A stretch of 64,000 nucleotides of DNA from Agromyces cerinus subsp. cerinus (GCF_900142065.1 NZ_FSRJ01000002.1:806001-870000); one strand, 5' to 3'; shown: positions 1 to 10,705, numbered from the stretch's first letter. Made by a program: numbers and translations. Notes: generated from the letters alone by a model not told the origin.

Positions 1-776
1 TGACGGTCGCGGGGCGCACCGACGCGGGCGTCCACGCACTGGGGCAGGTGGCGCATTTCGATGTCCCGACCTCCGCCCTCGCCGCGGTGACCCGGGCACG
101 GCGCGGCGATGCGACCGGACGCGGGGCAGCCGATCCCGCCGCGGTGCTGCTGCGACGGCTCACGGGTGTGATCGGGGCGTCCGACGCCGATGTCGTGGTG
201 ACGGCCGCCGCGCCGGCGCCCGACGGCTTCGACGCGCGGTTCTCGGCGATGTGGCGGCGGTACGAGTACCGAATCGCCGACTCGGCCGCCGTACGGGATC
301 CGCTCGATCGTCTGCGAACGGTCTGGCACTCGCGCGCGCTCGACACCGAGCGGATGGATGTCGCGGCGCAGACGCTCCTCGGCCTGCACGACTTCGCCGC
401 GTTCTGCAAGCCGCGCGCCGAGGCCACGACCATCAGGACCCTGCAGTCGTACCGATGGCGGCGGGATTCCGGCGGCGTGCTCGTGGCGTCGTTGCAGGCC
501 GATGCGTTCTGCCATTCGATGGTGCGCGCACTGATCGGCGCGGCGGTCGCGGTCGGAGAGGGCCGCCTCGACGTCGAAGCGCCGGCCGCGCTGCTCCAGG
601 CCGGGCAGCGTACGAACGCCTTCATGGTGATGCCGGCGAAGGGCCTCGTGCTGACCGAGGTCGGCTACCCCGACGACCACGAACTCGCGACCCGCGCCGC
701 GCTGACGCGTGCGCGGCGCGAACTGCGCGTGCAGATCGAGGGCGGACTCGCCGACGAGTCAGAGGCGGGGGAGTGA
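1..776 (+). CDS. truA: tRNA pseudouridine(38-40) synthase TruA (5'-truncated)
   Basis: TruA isomerises uridines 38-40 of the tRNA anticodon arm to pseudouridine. The frame is already open at base 3 and reads V-A-G-R-T-D-A-G-V-H-A, the family's catalytic motif with the nucleophilic Asp (GRTDAGVHA), so the true start lies left of the window; an internal GTG at 48 is not the start. The later motifs F-C-K-P and the C-terminal F-M-V-M-P-A-K-G-L-V-L segment also fit TruA. About 257 codons are present, so only a short N-terminal part is missing. It precedes rplM/rpsI, a common actinobacterial order in which truA closes the rplQ-containing ribosomal operon. Confidence 0.96.
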   Translation, partial: TVAGRTDAGVHALGQVAHFDVPTSALAAVTRARRGDATGRGAADPAAVLLRRLTGVIGASDADVVVTAAAPAPDGFDARFSAMWRRYEYRIADSAAVRDPLDRLRTVWHSRALDTERMDVAAQTLLGLHDFAAFCKPRAEATTIRTLQSYRWRRDSGGVLVASLQADAFCHSMVRALIGAAVAVGEGRLDVEAPAALLQAGQRTNAFMVMPAKGLVLTEVGYPDDHELATRAALTRARRELRVQIEGGLADESEAGE

Positions 777-787
777 GGGGCGGCCGA

Positions 788-817
788 TTGGACGACCGCG
801 TCTCGACCCGCTAAGCT
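788..817 (+). promoter_or_regulatory. Candidate promoter for rplM-rpsI
   Basis: TTGGAC (788-793) and TAAGCT (812-817) are separated by 18 bp, a reasonable housekeeping-sigma promoter. It lies in the 174-bp gap between truA and rplM, giving a leader of about 125 nt. The leader contains a small hairpin, CCCAC-CGGA-GTGGG (898-911), that could be an autoregulatory L13 leader element, but it is too short to assign to a known family. Confidence 0.5.
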
Positions 818-950
818 TGCCCTTTGGTGCCGTCCTCTGCGGCGGCATCCGAAGTTGAGCCCTCCACCAGGGCGTTCGTACGCATCGCGGGCGAACACCC
901 ACCGGAGTGGGATTCACGAACCCCTCACTCGATCAGAAAGCAGCACTTCC

Positions 951-1397
951 GTGACGCGCACGTTCACTCCCAAGCCGTCCGACATCCAGCACGACTGGGT
1001 CGTCATCGACGCAACCGATATCGTTCTCGGTCGCCTCGCGAGCCACACCGCAGCACTGCTGCGCGGCAAGCACAAGGCGATCTTCGCGAACCACGTCGAC
1101 ACCGGTGACTTCGTCATCATCGTCAACGCCGACAAGGTGGCCCTCACCGGCCAGAAGCTCGAGCAGAAGAAGGCCTACCGCCACTCGGGGTACCCGGGCG
1201 GTCTCACGGCTGTCAGCTACGCCGAGCTCCTCGAGAAGAACCCCGTCCGCGCCGTCGAGAAGGCGATCCGCGGCATGCTCCCGAAGAACTCGCTCGGTCG
1301 GGCCCAGCTCAAGAAGCTGAAGGTCTACACCGGCCCGGAGCACCCGCACGCGGCCCAGCAGCCCAAGCCGTACACCCTCACCCAGGTCGCCCAGTAA
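951..1397 (+). CDS. rplM: 50S ribosomal protein L13
   Basis: L13 is an early-assembly protein of the large ribosomal subunit. The 148-residue product begins V-T-R-T-F-T-P-K and contains [15 protein letters not shown], typical of L13, with the usual family length of about 147. I chose GTG at 951 because upstream in-frame starts would add an unconserved N-terminus; no obvious Shine-Dalgarno sits directly upstream. rpsI follows after 43 nt, so the two form the classical L13-S9 operon. Confidence 0.97.
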   Translation: MTRTFTPKPSDIQHDWVVIDATDIVLGRLASHTAALLRGKHKAIFANHVDTGDFVIIVNADKVALTGQKLEQKKAYRHSGYPGGLTAVSYAELLEKNPVRAVEKAIRGMLPKNSLGRAQLKKLKVYTGPEHPHAAQQPKPYTLTQVAQ

Positions 1398-1440
1398 TTC
1401 CGGCACCCTCGACGTTCTCGAAATAAGGATTCACACCACC

Positions 1441-1926
1441 ATGGCGAAGATCGCAGACCAGATCGAAGCGGCTCCCGAGAGCTACACCACCGAGAGTGCC
1501 CCCGAGGCAGCTCCCACGACCCCCCGCGCCGTGCTCAACGTGTCGGGCGCGGCCGTCGGCCGTCGCAAGCAGGCGATCGCCCGCGTGCGCCTCGTTCCCG
1601 GCGCCGGCGGCATCACCGTCAACGGCCGCGAGTTCGCGGCCTACTTCCCCAACAAGCTGCACCAGCAGCTCATCACCGACCCGTTCACGGTGCTCGAGCT
1701 CGTCGGCTCGTACGACGTGGTCGCGAAGATCACGGGCGGCGGCCCCTCGGGCCAGGCAGGCGCGCTGCGTCTGGCGATCGCTCGCGCACTGAACGAGATC
1801 GACCGCGAGAACAACCGCGCGACGCTCAAGAAGTCGGGCTTCCTCACGCGTGACGCTCGCGTCATCGAGCGCAAGAAGGCCGGTCTCAAGAAGGCCCGCA
1901 AGGCGCCGCAGTTCTCGAAGCGCTGA
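1441..1926 (+). CDS. rpsI: 30S ribosomal protein S9
   Basis: S9 is a small-subunit protein whose C-terminal tail reaches the P-site tRNA. The 161-residue protein has an actinobacterial N-terminal extension of about 35 residues (Ala/Glu/Thr-rich) before the conserved [13 protein letters not shown] core, [11 protein letters not shown], and the canonical end Q-F-S-K-R. The ATG is preceded by AAGGA at about 1425. glmM follows after 23 nt and is probably co-transcribed. Confidence 0.98.
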   Translation: MAKIADQIEAAPESYTTESAPEAAPTTPRAVLNVSGAAVGRRKQAIARVRLVPGAGGITVNGREFAAYFPNKLHQQLITDPFTVLELVGSYDVVAKITGGGPSGQAGALRLAIARALNEIDRENNRATLKKSGFLTRDARVIERKKAGLKKARKAPQFSKR

Positions 1927-1949
1927 TCCCAGCGTCCGGTTCTCCGTAC

Positions 1950-3314
1950 ATGCCTCGGCTTTTCGGAACCGATGGGGTCCGGGGCCTCGCCAACCGTGAA
2001 CTCACGGCTGACCTGGCCCTGGGCCTCGCCCAGGCGGCTGCCGCCGTCCTCACCCAAGGGCGCCACGCCGACGAGCTTCGCGCCGCCGGCCGGCGCCCGG
2101 TCGCCGTCGTGGCGCGCGATCCGCGCGTCTCCGGCGAGTTCATCACCGCCGCCGTGTCGGCAGGGCTCGCAAGCTCCGGTGTGGACGTGCTCGATGCCGG
2201 GGTCATCCCGACTCCGGCGACGGCGTTCCTCATCGACTCGATCCACGCCGACTTCGGCGTGATGATCTCGGCGTCGCACAACCCGGCGCCCGACAACGGC
2301 ATCAAGTTCTTCTCCTACGGCGGCACGAAGCTGCCCGATGAGGTCGAAGACCGGATCGAGTCATTCCTCGGCAAGCAGAAGCTCGCACCGGTCGGCGACG
2401 GCGTCGGTCGCATCCGTCGCTTCGCCGACGCAGAAGACCGCTACGTCGTGCATCTGCTCGGCACGCTGCCGCACCGTCTCGAGGGCCTCAAGGTCGTGCT
2501 CGACTGCGCCCACGGCGCTGCGGCCGGCGTCTCGCCCGATACCTTCAGGGACGCAGGCGCCGAGGTCATCGTCATCGGGGCGGACCCCGACGGGATGAAC
2601 ATCAACGACGGGGTCGGTTCGACGCACCTCGAGAAGCTCCAGGCCGCCGTCATCGAACACGGCGCCGATCTCGGCATCGCCCACGACGGCGACGCCGACC
2701 GCTGCCTCGCGGTCGACGCCGACGGCGACGTCATCGATGGCGACCGGATCATGGCGATCCTCGCCGTCTCGATGAAGGAGCGCGGCACACTCACCGACGA
2801 CACCCTCGTGGTGACCGTCATGTCGAACCTCGGCCTGCGCCGCGCGATGGCCGAACACGGCATCCGGGTCGTCGAGACGAAGGTCGGCGACCGATACGTG
2901 CTCGAGGCCCTCGCCGCCGAAGGGCTCGCCCTCGGCGGGGAGCAGTCGGGTCACGTCATCATGACCGAGTTCGCCACGACCGGCGACGGGGTGCTGACGG
3001 GTCTTCACCTCGCCGCCGAGATGGCGCGTACGGGCAAGACCATGGCCGAGCTCGCCTCGGTCATGACGGTCTACCCGCAGGTGCTCGTGAACGTTCGCGG
3101 CGTCGACCACCACGCACTCGCCGACGATGCGGAGATCGCTGCTGCGGTCGCCGCCGTCGAGGCCGAGCTCGGAGACAGCGGCCGCGTGCTGCTGCGCCCC
3201 TCGGGCACCGAGCCGATGGTCCGCGTCATGGTCGAGGCCGCCGAGCAGGATGTCGCCGAGCGGCACGCCGCGTCCCTCGCCGACGTGGTGCGCGAGCGAC
3301 TCGCCATCGCCTGA
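1950..3314 (+). CDS. glmM: Phosphoglucosamine mutase GlmM
   Basis: GlmM interconverts glucosamine-6-phosphate and glucosamine-1-phosphate on the way to UDP-N-acetylglucosamine for peptidoglycan. The 454-residue protein starts [12 protein letters not shown], has the phosphoserine loop S-A-S-H-N-P with the catalytic Ser near residue 109, the metal loop D-G-D-A-D-R near 246-251, and the C-terminal phosphate-binding R-P-S-G-T-E-P. It directly follows rpsI. glmS, the preceding enzyme in the pathway, lies 1.1 kb downstream beyond coaA. A strong terminator follows. Confidence 0.98.
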   Translation: MPRLFGTDGVRGLANRELTADLALGLAQAAAAVLTQGRHADELRAAGRRPVAVVARDPRVSGEFITAAVSAGLASSGVDVLDAGVIPTPATAFLIDSIHADFGVMISASHNPAPDNGIKFFSYGGTKLPDEVEDRIESFLGKQKLAPVGDGVGRIRRFADAEDRYVVHLLGTLPHRLEGLKVVLDCAHGAAAGVSPDTFRDAGAEVIVIGADPDGMNINDGVGSTHLEKLQAAVIEHGADLGIAHDGDADRCLAVDADGDVIDGDRIMAILAVSMKERGTLTDDTLVVTVMSNLGLRRAMAEHGIRVVETKVGDRYVLEALAAEGLALGGEQSGHVIMTEFATTGDGVLTGLHLAAEMARTGKTMAELASVMTVYPQVLVNVRGVDHHALADDAEIAAAVAAVEAELGDSGRVLLRPSGTEPMVRVMVEAAEQDVAERHAASLADVVRERLAIA

Positions 3315-3320
3315 GACGAC

Positions 3321-3360
3321 GCATCCCCTGCCGGGCGCCCGTGCGCCCGGCAGGGGATGC
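3321..3360. terminator. Bidirectional hairpin terminator between glmM and coaA
   Basis: An 18-bp perfect stem (GCATCCCCTG... pairing with ...CAGGGGATGC) closes on a 4-nt loop. It sits exactly between the convergent stops of glmM (+) and coaA (-), so it probably serves both strands. Confidence 0.8.
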
Positions 3361-3367
3361 TGTGCGT

Positions 3368-4324
3368 TCAGAGCTTGCGGAGGAGCACGCTCGAGACCGT
3401 GTGGTCGGAGCCCTTTCGGAGCACGAGTGATGCACGCGAGCGGGTCGGACGGATGTTCTGCAGCAGGTTCGGCTCGTTGATCGAGTGCCAGATCTCGCGG
3501 GAACGCGCCCGAGCCTCGGCCTCGGTGAGGCTCGCGAAGCGGTGGAAGTACGAACGCGGATTCGCGAACGCCCCGCGCTGGAGCTTCAGGAACCGCTCCT
3601 CGTACCAACGAGCGATGTCGCTCGTGCGCGCGTCGACGTAGATCGTGAAGTCGAAGAGGTCGCTGACGGCGAGACGGTGCCCGGGTCCGGGCGGCTGCAG
3701 CACGTTCAGTCCCTCGACGATGAGCACGTCGGGCCGGCGCACGGTGATCTGCGCGTCCTTCACGATGTCGTACGCGAGATGGGAGTAGAAGGGCGCCCGC
3801 ACCTCCGCCGCCCCGGCCTTGACCTCGCTCACGAAACGGAGCAGGGCCCGGCGGTCGTAGGACTCGGGAAAGCCCTTGCGCGCCATCAGCCCGCGGCGTT
3901 CGAGCTCGGCGTTGGGGAAGAGGAATCCGTCGGTCGTGATGAGCTCGACGCGGGGCGTGTGCTCCCAGCGGGCGAGGAGTTCGCGCAGCAGGCGCGCGAT
4001 CGTGGACTTTCCGACGGCGACGGAGCCGGCCACGCCGATGACGAACGGCGTCGATTCGACGCGCTCGCGGAGGAACTCGCTCGTGACGTTGTGCAGCGAC
4101 TTCGTGCCGCCGACGTACAGGTTCAGCAGGCGGCTGAGCGGCAGGTAGACCTCGGCGACCTCGCGCGGATCGAGTGGTTCGCCGAGGCCGCGCAGCTGCA
4201 CGATCTCGGTCTCGCGGAGCGGGGCGGGCATCGACGGCGCGAGCGCGGCCCAATCGGCACGATCGAGCTCGATGAACGGGGAGATGTGCGCCGTGTGCGA
4301 CGACGGACTCTGCGGATCGGGCAC
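3368..4324 (-). CDS. coaA: Type I pantothenate kinase CoaA
   Basis: CoaA phosphorylates pantothenate, the committed step of coenzyme A synthesis. With the GTG start at 4324 the protein is 318 residues, the normal size. The P-loop [12 protein letters not shown] is at residues 97-108, followed by T-T-D-G-F-L-F-P-N and the Y-Y/F-V-D-A substrate-domain motifs of bacterial type I kinases, ending in S-S-V-L-L-R-K-L. A longer frame to 4417 exists, but it would run into the divergent glmS start and its promoter, so the shorter start is preferred. It stands alone on the minus strand between glmM and glmS. Confidence 0.96.
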   Translation of the reverse strand: MPDPQSPSSHTAHISPFIELDRADWAALAPSMPAPLRETEIVQLRGLGEPLDPREVAEVYLPLSRLLNLYVGGTKSLHNVTSEFLRERVESTPFVIGVAGSVAVGKSTIARLLRELLARWEHTPRVELITTDGFLFPNAELERRGLMARKGFPESYDRRALLRFVSEVKAGAAEVRAPFYSHLAYDIVKDAQITVRRPDVLIVEGLNVLQPPGPGHRLAVSDLFDFTIYVDARTSDIARWYEERFLKLQRGAFANPRSYFHRFASLTEAEARARSREIWHSINEPNLLQNIRPTRSRASLVLRKGSDHTVSSVLLRKL

Positions 4325-4369
4325 CGTGCCAGTGTAGTCAGGCGGAGCGGGCACCCAGCGGCGCGCCAG

Positions 4370-4375
4370 TAGAAT
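4370..4375 (+). promoter_or_regulatory. -10 box (TAGAAT) for glmS, leaderless type
   Basis: TAGAAT ends 7 nt before the glmS ATG at 4383, placing transcription start at or next to the start codon. No convincing -35 hexamer is visible. It fits the leaderless pattern seen repeatedly in this window. Confidence 0.5.
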
Positions 4376-4382
4376 CGCACGC

Positions 4383-6233
4383 ATGTGTGGAATCGTCGGA
4401 TACGTCGGAGAGCGCAACAGCCTCGACGTCCTTATGGGAGGTCTTCGTCGCCTCGAGTACCGTGGCTACGACTCGGCAGGAGTGGCGGTCGTCGACGACG
4501 ACGGCGCGATGGAGACGGCCAAGCGCGCCGGCAAGCTCCAGGTGCTCGCCGACGAACTCGAGGCGAACCCGCTGCACCGGGGCGGCACCGGCATCGGCCA
4601 CACCCGTTGGGCGACGCATGGCGGTCCGACCGACGTCAACGCCCACCCGCACCTCGGAGACGACGGGCGTCTCGCCCTCATCCACAACGGCATCATCGAG
4701 AACTTCTCCGAGCTGAAGGCCGAGCTCCTCGCCGAGGGGTTCACGTTCGAGAGTGAGACCGACACCGAGGTCGCGGCGGTGCTGCTCGGCAAGGAGTACC
4801 GGGCGACCGGTGACCTCCGCGAGGCGTTCCGCAACACCGTGTCGCGCCTCGACGGCGCGTTCACCCTCCTGGCCGTGCACCGCTCGGAGCCCGGCGTCGT
4901 CGTCGGAGCCCGTCGCAACTCCCCGCTCGTCATCGGCCTCGGTGACGGCGAGAACTTCCTGGGCTCGGATGTCGCGGCCTTCGTCGAGTACACGAAGCGC
5001 GCCGTGGCGATCGGCCAGGACCAGATCGTGACGATCACCGCCGGCGATGTCGTCGTCACCGACTTCGACGGGCAGCCCGTCGAGGTCGAGCCGTTCGACG
5101 TCGCGTGGGACGCCTCCGCCGCCGAGAAGGGCGGCTGGTCGTCGTTCATGCGCAAGGAGGTCGCCGAGCAGCCCGAGGCCGTCGCGAAGACGCTCCTCGG
5201 CCGGGTCGTCGACGACGCCGTGGTGATCCCCGAGCTCGCGTCCTTCGGCGATGAGGAGCTCCGAGGCATCCGTCGCATCACGATCATCGCGTGCGGCACC
5301 GCCTCGTACGCGGGAATGGTCGCCAAGTACGCGATCGAGCAGTGGGCGCGCGTGCCCGTCGAGATCGAGCTCAGCCACGAGTTCCGCTACCGCGAGCCGG
5401 TGATCGACGACCACACGCTCGTCGTCTCGATCAGCCAGTCGGGCGAGACCATGGACACGCTGATGGCCGTGAAGTACGCCCGCGAGCAGGGTGCGCGCAC
5501 GATCTCGATCTGCAACACGCAGGGCGCGACGATCCCGCGCGAGTCCGACGCCGTCGTCTACACGCACGCCGGACCCGAGGTCGCCGTGGCGTCGACGAAG
5601 GCGTTCGTGGCGCAGATCGCGGCGCTCTACCTCTTCGGCCTGCACCTCGCGCGCGTGCGCGGCACGATGTCGGCCGAGGCGATCGCGGAGCAGCTCCACG
5701 AACTGCAGGCGGTGCCCGCGAAGCTCGAGCTGGTGCTCGCCGAGTCCGAGAAGGTCGCGCAGCTCGCGCACTGGATGGCCGACACCCGCTCGGTGCTCTT
5801 CCTCGGCCGTCACGTCGGGTACCCGATCGCCCTCGAGGGCGCCCTGAAGCTCAAGGAGCTCGCCTACATCCACGCCGAGGGCTTCGCCGCCGGCGAGCTC
5901 AAGCACGGACCGATCGCGCTCATCGAGCCGGGTCAGCCCGTCTTCGTGGTCGTGCCGAGCCCGCGCGGCTCCGCGACGCTGCACCCGAAGGTGGTGTCGA
6001 ACATCCAGGAGATCCGCGCTCGCGGTGCTCGCGTCATCGCGATCGCCGAGGCCGGCGACGCCGCCGTGCTGCCGTTCGCCGACGAGGTGCTGCGCATTCC
6101 GCTCGCGGCGCCGCTCTTCGAGCCGCTGCTCGCGGTCGTGCCGCTGCAGATCTTCGCGATGGAGCTCTCGCAGGCGAAGGGCCTCGACGTCGACCAGCCG
6201 CGCAACCTCGCGAAGTCGGTCACGGTCGAGTGA
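4383..6233 (+). CDS. glmS: Glutamine-fructose-6-phosphate aminotransferase (isomerizing)
   Basis: GlmS makes glucosamine-6-phosphate from fructose-6-phosphate and glutamine, the entry to amino-sugar and cell-wall synthesis. The 616-residue protein opens with M-C-G-I-V-G-Y, whose Cys2 becomes the N-terminal nucleophile of the class II glutamine amidotransferase domain (about 1-220). Two SIS sugar-isomerase domains follow (I-S-Q-S-G-E-T and [18 protein letters not shown]), and the end [13 protein letters not shown] is canonical. It heads a tightly packed plus-strand run acpS-alr-tsaE-tsaB-rimI-tsaD. Confidence 0.98.
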   Translation: MCGIVGYVGERNSLDVLMGGLRRLEYRGYDSAGVAVVDDDGAMETAKRAGKLQVLADELEANPLHRGGTGIGHTRWATHGGPTDVNAHPHLGDDGRLALIHNGIIENFSELKAELLAEGFTFESETDTEVAAVLLGKEYRATGDLREAFRNTVSRLDGAFTLLAVHRSEPGVVVGARRNSPLVIGLGDGENFLGSDVAAFVEYTKRAVAIGQDQIVTITAGDVVVTDFDGQPVEVEPFDVAWDASAAEKGGWSSFMRKEVAEQPEAVAKTLLGRVVDDAVVIPELASFGDEELRGIRRITIIACGTASYAGMVAKYAIEQWARVPVEIELSHEFRYREPVIDDHTLVVSISQSGETMDTLMAVKYAREQGARTISICNTQGATIPRESDAVVYTHAGPEVAVASTKAFVAQIAALYLFGLHLARVRGTMSAEAIAEQLHELQAVPAKLELVLAESEKVAQLAHWMADTRSVLFLGRHVGYPIALEGALKLKELAYIHAEGFAAGELKHGPIALIEPGQPVFVVVPSPRGSATLHPKVVSNIQEIRARGARVIAIAEAGDAAVLPFADEVLRIPLAAPLFEPLLAVVPLQIFAMELSQAKGLDVDQPRNLAKSVTVE

Positions 6234-6258
6234 GCGTGCGGGTGCGGGAGGCGGCGCC

Positions 6259-6627
6259 GTGATCGCGGGGATCGGCATCGATGTCGTGGACATCGCCCGG
6301 TTCGAGCGGTCGTTGACCCGTACTCCCGCACTCCGCGAGCGCCTGTTCGCCGAGAGCGAACGCGATCGGCCGGTGCGGTCGCTCGCCGCACGGTTCGCGG
6401 CGAAGGAGGCGCTCATCAAGGCGCTCGGCGGCAACCACGTGATCAGGTGGCACGACATGCGCGTCGTGCAAGACGTGCACGGCAACCCCGACTTCGAACT
6501 GTCGGGCGCGATCGCCGAGCTCACGCGCAGCCTCGGCATCGACCGAGTGCACCTCACGATGAGTCACGACGCCGGCATCGCGAGCGCGTTCGTCGTGCTC
6601 GAGACCGGCGCGGGCGGCGCCTCGTGA
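6259..6627 (+). CDS. acpS: Holo-[acyl-carrier-protein] synthase AcpS
   Basis: AcpS transfers 4'-phosphopantetheine from CoA to acyl carrier protein. The 122-residue protein is of family length, with the magnesium-binding motif G-I-G-I-D-V-V-D (Asp8) and the second signature R-F-A-A-K-E-A-L-I-K-A-L-G. The GTG at 6259 gives the conserved N-terminus M-I-A-G-I-G-I-D. The gap from glmS is 25 nt, and the stop overlaps the alr start as GTGA. Confidence 0.96.
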   Translation: MIAGIGIDVVDIARFERSLTRTPALRERLFAESERDRPVRSLAARFAAKEALIKALGGNHVIRWHDMRVVQDVHGNPDFELSGAIAELTRSLGIDRVHLTMSHDAGIASAFVVLETGAGGAS

Positions 6628-7769
6628 CCACGGCATCGGATGCCGCGGCGCCGCCGTTCCGCGAAGCGGTCGTCGACCTCGACGCCGTTCGCGAGAACAT
6701 CCGCGCCCTCGCGGCAGCCGTGGCGCCCGCGCGCACGATGGCAGTGGTCAAGGCGAACGCCTACGGGCACGGCGCCGTGCCGGTGGCACGGGCCGCACTC
6801 TCGGCGGGCGCCGAGTGGCTCGGCGTCGCCGACATCGCCGAGGCGCTCGCGCTCCGCGAAGCGGGCATCGGCGCGCCGCTCCTCGCCTGGCTGCACGACC
6901 CGGGTGCCGACTTCGGGCCCGCGATCGCTCGCGACATCGATCTCGGCGTCTCCTCGCGCGAACAGCTCGAGGCGATCTCGGATGCCGCGGCATCCGTGGG
7001 CCGGACGGCCCGAGTGCACCTGAAACTCGACACCGGACTCAGTCGCAGCGGCGTCGCCCCCGGGCACTGGCCCGACGTCGTCGCCCGCGCGGCAGAGCTC
7101 GAAGCCGCAGAGCGGATCCTCGTCCGCGGCCTGTTCAGCCACCTCGCCAACACCTCTCCCGAGGAGGATGCCGCGCAGCTCGCGGCGTTCGAGCTGGGAG
7201 TCGTGCAGGCGGAGGCCGCCGGGCTCCGCCCCGAGGTGCGCCACCTCGCCTCGACCGCCGGTGCGCTGCGGCTGCCTGCGGCGAGGTTCGACCTCGTGCG
7301 CATCGGCATCGGCGCCTACGGCATTCCTCCGTTCGGCGACGGCACGACCGCCGCGGACCTCGGGCTCCGACCGGTGATGACCCTGCGCGGCCGCGTCGCC
7401 GCCGTGCGGCGCATCGAGCCGGGCACCGGCGTCTCCTACGGGCACACTTGGCGCGCCGACCGCCCGACGAACCTCGCACTCGTGCCGCTCGGGTACGCCG
7501 ACGGCATCCCTCGCCAGGCATCGGGCCGCGGCGAGGTCTGGATCGCCGGCGCCCGGCGCCCGGTCGTCGGCCGCATCGCGATGGACCAGTTCGTGGTCGA
7601 CGTCGGCGACGATCCCATCGAGACCGGTGATGAGGTGGTGCTGTTCGGCGACCCGCTGACGGGCGCACCCTCGGCCGACGACTGGGGCGACGCCGCAGAC
7701 AGCATCGGCTACGAGATCGTCACCCGTATCGGGGCGCGCGTGCCGCGGCGCTACCTCGGCGGCGAGTGA
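6624..7769 (+). CDS. alr: Alanine racemase
   Basis: Alr is a PLP enzyme that converts L-alanine to D-alanine for peptidoglycan. With the GTG at 6624 the product is 381 residues. The PLP lysine is Lys43 in V-V-K-A-N-A-Y-G-H-G, and the opposing catalytic tyrosine is Tyr272 in G-V-S-Y-G-H-T-W. The upstream in-frame extension lies inside acpS and is unconserved, so the overlapping GTGA start is preferred. It is coupled to acpS upstream and tsaE downstream. Confidence 0.97.
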   Translation: MTTASDAAAPPFREAVVDLDAVRENIRALAAAVAPARTMAVVKANAYGHGAVPVARAALSAGAEWLGVADIAEALALREAGIGAPLLAWLHDPGADFGPAIARDIDLGVSSREQLEAISDAAASVGRTARVHLKLDTGLSRSGVAPGHWPDVVARAAELEAAERILVRGLFSHLANTSPEEDAAQLAAFELGVVQAEAAGLRPEVRHLASTAGALRLPAARFDLVRIGIGAYGIPPFGDGTTAADLGLRPVMTLRGRVAAVRRIEPGTGVSYGHTWRADRPTNLALVPLGYADGIPRQASGRGEVWIAGARRPVVGRIAMDQFVVDVGDDPIETGDEVVLFGDPLTGAPSADDWGDAADSIGYEIVTRIGARVPRRYLGGE

Positions 7770-8311
7770 TGCGCTTCGAGGCATCCGACACCGGAGCCAT
7801 GGAGGCGTTCGGCCGTGATCTCGGGGCGGTGCTGCAGGCCGGCGACGTCGTCGTGCTGACGGGCCCGCTCGGTGCGGGCAAGACCACGCTCACGCGCGGC
7901 ATCGGCGCGGGGCTCGGCATCCGCGGCCCGGTGCAGAGCCCGACCTTCGTGCTCGCCCGCACGCACCCGAGCCTCGTCGGGGGCGCCCCGCTCGTGCACG
8001 TCGACGCGTACCGGCTCGGCAGCGCGGCGCTGCTCGAGGACCTCGATCTCGACTTCGATCGTTCGGTCGTCGTCGTGGAGTGGGGCGCCGGCCTGGTCGA
8101 GGACGTCACCGATTCGTGGCTCGAGATCGTCATCGAACGTCCGACCGGTGCGAGCGCCGTCGTCGCGCGCGCAGCAGATGCCGACGGAGACGGCGCTCGC
8201 GACGGAGACGGCGACCTCGATGCGGCGCTCGACGCCGACGAACCCCGTGTCGTCACGGCGACGGGATACGGCCCCCGCTGGGCGGCCACTCCGTACGCCG
8301 CGCGCGCGTAG
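7769..8311 (+). CDS. tsaE: tRNA t6A biosynthesis ATPase TsaE
   Basis: TsaE is the ATPase that works with TsaB and TsaD to place threonylcarbamoyl on A37 of ANN-decoding tRNAs. The P-loop G-P-L-G-A-G-K-T-T lies at residues 33-41, followed by S-P-T-F-V and H-V-D-A-Y-R-L, all typical of the family. The start may be ATG 7769 (TGATG with the alr stop) or GTG 7766 (GTGA overlap). The C-terminal third has an Asp/Ala-rich low-complexity insert (about residues 133-157) absent from short homologues. The next gene, tsaB, begins 10 nt on. Confidence 0.95.
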   Translation: MRFEASDTGAMEAFGRDLGAVLQAGDVVVLTGPLGAGKTTLTRGIGAGLGIRGPVQSPTFVLARTHPSLVGGAPLVHVDAYRLGSAALLEDLDLDFDRSVVVVEWGAGLVEDVTDSWLEIVIERPTGASAVVARAADADGDGARDGDGDLDAALDADEPRVVTATGYGPRWAATPYAARA

Positions 8312-8321
8312 GCTTGAGGAC

Positions 8322-8957
8322 ATGCTTCTCGCGATCGACACCTCGACGGGCACGAGTGTCGCCGTCGTCGATCGCGACCGTGCCACGGGCGAGCTGCGCT
8401 GCCTCGCCGAGACCGGCACCGACGACACGATGCGCCACGCCGAGGTGATCGGCGGCTTCATCAGGGACGCGCTCGCCGCGTCGGGCATCGATCGCCGCGA
8501 GCTGTCGGGCGTCGCAGCGGGCATGGGGCCCGGTCCGTTCACGGGGCTCCGTGTCGGCATCGCGGCCGCGCACGCCTTCGCGCTCGGCATCGACCGCCCG
8601 TTCGTTCCGGTCGTCAGTCACGACGCGATCGCGTTGAGCCGGTACACGGCGGGCGACGACGGCCCGCTGCAGGTCGTCACCGATGCCCGCCGGCGCGAGT
8701 TCGCCGTCTCCGAGTACGACGGGCTCGACGCCGATGGGCTGCCCGTGCGGGTCGATGGCCCCGTGCTCGTGCCACGCGACGAGGTGCCGGCATCGCGGGG
8801 CATCCGCTTCGACGCGACGGTCGTCTCGGCGGGCGCGATCGGAATGCTCGCCGAGCTCGCCTTCGCCGCCGGGCGGCTGCCCCTCGCGGCCGACGCCCCG
8901 ATCTACCTGCGCGCACCCGACGTGACCCCGTCGGTCGGCAAGAAGGTGCTGCGATGA
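8322..8957 (+). CDS. tsaB: t6A complex dimerization subunit TsaB
   Basis: TsaB is a catalytically inactive ASKHA-fold paralogue of TsaD that scaffolds the t6A-forming complex. The 211-residue protein starts [15 protein letters not shown] and has [17 protein letters not shown], the family hallmark. The ATG at 8322 has a GAGGA Shine-Dalgarno and also a TAGGCT box 7 nt upstream, so it may be transcribed separately as well as from the operon. It overlaps rimI by 4 bp (ATGA). Confidence 0.96.
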   Translation: MLLAIDTSTGTSVAVVDRDRATGELRCLAETGTDDTMRHAEVIGGFIRDALAASGIDRRELSGVAAGMGPGPFTGLRVGIAAAHAFALGIDRPFVPVVSHDAIALSRYTAGDDGPLQVVTDARRREFAVSEYDGLDADGLPVRVDGPVLVPRDEVPASRGIRFDATVVSAGAIGMLAELAFAAGRLPLAADAPIYLRAPDVTPSVGKKVLR

Positions 8958-9514
8958 GCGTGTTCATGCGGCGGGCGAAGGTCGCCGACCTCGATCGCAT
9001 CATGGTGCTCGAACGCGAGACCTTCGAGGCCGATGCCTGGCCCGAAGACGCCATGCGCCGCGAGCTCGAGAGCCCGCACGCCTACTACCTCATCGCGGTC
9101 GACGACGAAGCGGACGACCAGGCGGCCGGCCTGCTCGGCTATGCCGGGCTCCTCGCGCCCAAAGGCGGCGGCCAGGGCGACATCCAGACGATCGCGGTCG
9201 CTCCCGCGATCCGCGGCATCGGGCTCGGGCGTGGGCTCATGCACGCGCTGATCACCGAGGCCCGCCGACGGCACGTCGCCGAGATCTTCCTCGAGGTGCG
9301 AGCCGACAACCCCATCGCCCGCGCGCTCTACGACTCGCTCGGCTTCGAAGAGATCGGCATCCGCCGTCGCTACTATCGCGGCGGCATCGATGCCGTGCAC
9401 ATGCGGCTGACGGTGCCGCCCGCCGTGGCCGGGCCCGCCGACGCGGGCGCCGCCGGTGCTGCATCGTCCGAGCGAACCCCGATCGAAGCGCGAGACGCGG
9501 AGGCGAAGCGATGA
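8954..9514 (+). CDS. rimI: Ribosomal protein S18-alanine N-acetyltransferase-like GNAT
   Basis: RimI acetylates the N-terminal alanine of ribosomal protein S18. The 186-residue protein has a GNAT fold: [19 protein letters not shown] forms the acetyl-CoA-binding motif A, and [15 protein letters not shown] is typical of RimI. A roughly 30-residue Ala/Pro-rich C-terminal tail is extra. It is embedded between tsaB and tsaD with 4-bp overlaps on both sides, the usual bacterial arrangement. The substrate is inferred from family and context. Confidence 0.9.
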   Translation: MSVFMRRAKVADLDRIMVLERETFEADAWPEDAMRRELESPHAYYLIAVDDEADDQAAGLLGYAGLLAPKGGGQGDIQTIAVAPAIRGIGLGRGLMHALITEARRRHVAEIFLEVRADNPIARALYDSLGFEEIGIRRRYYRGGIDAVHMRLTVPPAVAGPADAGAAGAASSERTPIEARDAEAKR

Positions 9515-10578
9515 ACCGGGACGCCCCGCTGATCCTCGGCATCGAGACCTCGTGCGACGAGACCGGTGTCGGCATCGTGCGCGGAACGACTCTGCTCGCC
9601 AACACGATCGCCTCGTCCATGGACGAGCACGCGCGCTACGGCGGCATCGTGCCCGAGGTCGCGGCGCGCGCCCACCTCGAGGCGCTCGGCCCGACGATCC
9701 GAGCGGCGCTCGCCGAGGCGTCCGTCACGCTCGACGAGCTCGACGCCGTCGCCGTGACGAGCGGCCCGGGTCTCGCCGGCGCGCTCATGGTCGGCGTCGG
9801 CGCTGCCAAGGCCCTCGCCCTCTCGCTCGACGTGCCGATCTACGCGGTCAACCACCTCGTCGGCCATGTCGGCGCCGACCTGCTCGACACGACGGCACCG
9901 CTCGAGACGCCGACGGTGGCGCTGCTGGTCTCGGGCGGGCACACCTCACTCCTGCTCGTGCGCGACCTCGTCTCCGACGTCGAGCTGCTCGGCGAGACCA
10001 TCGACGATGCGGCCGGCGAGGCGTTCGACAAGGTCGCCCGCCTGCTCGGGCTGCGCTACCCGGGCGGCCCCGAGATCGACCGGGCCGCGATCGGCGGCGA
10101 CCCCCGCGCCATCCGCTTCCCGCGAGGGCTCACGCAGCCGAAGGACCTGGTCGCCCACCGCTACGACTTCAGCTTCTCGGGGCTGAAGACGGCCGTCGCG
10201 CGCTGGGTGGAGCAGCGCGAGGCCGCAGGCGAACCGGTGCCCCTCGCCGACGTCGCCGCGAGCTTCCGCGAGGCCGTCGTCGACGTGCTCGTCTCGAAGG
10301 CCGTGGCAGCGTGCACCGACCTCGGCGTGCCGCGCCTCCTGCTCGGTGGCGGCGTGGTCGCCAATGCGCGCCTCCGCGAAGTGGCGGTCGAGCGAGCGGA
10401 TGCCGCGGGCATCGCCCTGCGCATTCCGCCGCGGTCGCTCTGCACCGACAACGGCGCGATGATCGCGGCCCTCGGCGCGCAACTCATGATGGCGGGGCAT
10501 CCGCCGTCGACCGTCGATTTCGGAGCCGACTCGACGCTGCCGGCGACCGAGATCCAGATGGCGGCGAGCGTCGCGTAG
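9511..10578 (+). CDS. tsaD: tRNA N6-adenosine threonylcarbamoyltransferase TsaD
   Basis: TsaD catalyses transfer of threonylcarbamoyl from threonylcarbamoyl-AMP to A37 of tRNA. The 355-residue protein begins with the signature [11 protein letters not shown], has [11 protein letters not shown], the metal-site region N-H-L-V-G-H, S-G-G-H-T, and the C-terminal C-T-D-N-G-A-M-I-A. It ends the glmS-to-tsaD run, with 127 bp before the next gene. Confidence 0.97.
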   Translation: MNRDAPLILGIETSCDETGVGIVRGTTLLANTIASSMDEHARYGGIVPEVAARAHLEALGPTIRAALAEASVTLDELDAVAVTSGPGLAGALMVGVGAAKALALSLDVPIYAVNHLVGHVGADLLDTTAPLETPTVALLVSGGHTSLLLVRDLVSDVELLGETIDDAAGEAFDKVARLLGLRYPGGPEIDRAAIGGDPRAIRFPRGLTQPKDLVAHRYDFSFSGLKTAVARWVEQREAAGEPVPLADVAASFREAVVDVLVSKAVAACTDLGVPRLLLGGGVVANARLREVAVERADAAGIALRIPPRSLCTDNGAMIAALGAQLMMAGHPPSTVDFGADSTLPATEIQMAASVA

Positions 10579-10705
10579 TCCGTGCGTCCATGCGCGTGTC
10601 GCGGTAGTGTGAGCGGGAGAACCGGAGGTCGCCGTCGTTGACGGCGCCCGGAGCGCCGGCCGCCGTGGCTGAGCGTATTCGAACGCATCGAGGGGAACAC
10701 CGACA

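Noticed and set aside
898..911. Hairpin in the rplM leader as an L13 autoregulatory element
   Set aside because: The stem is only 5 bp and I cannot match it to the known L13 leader structure, so it is mentioned only with the promoter.
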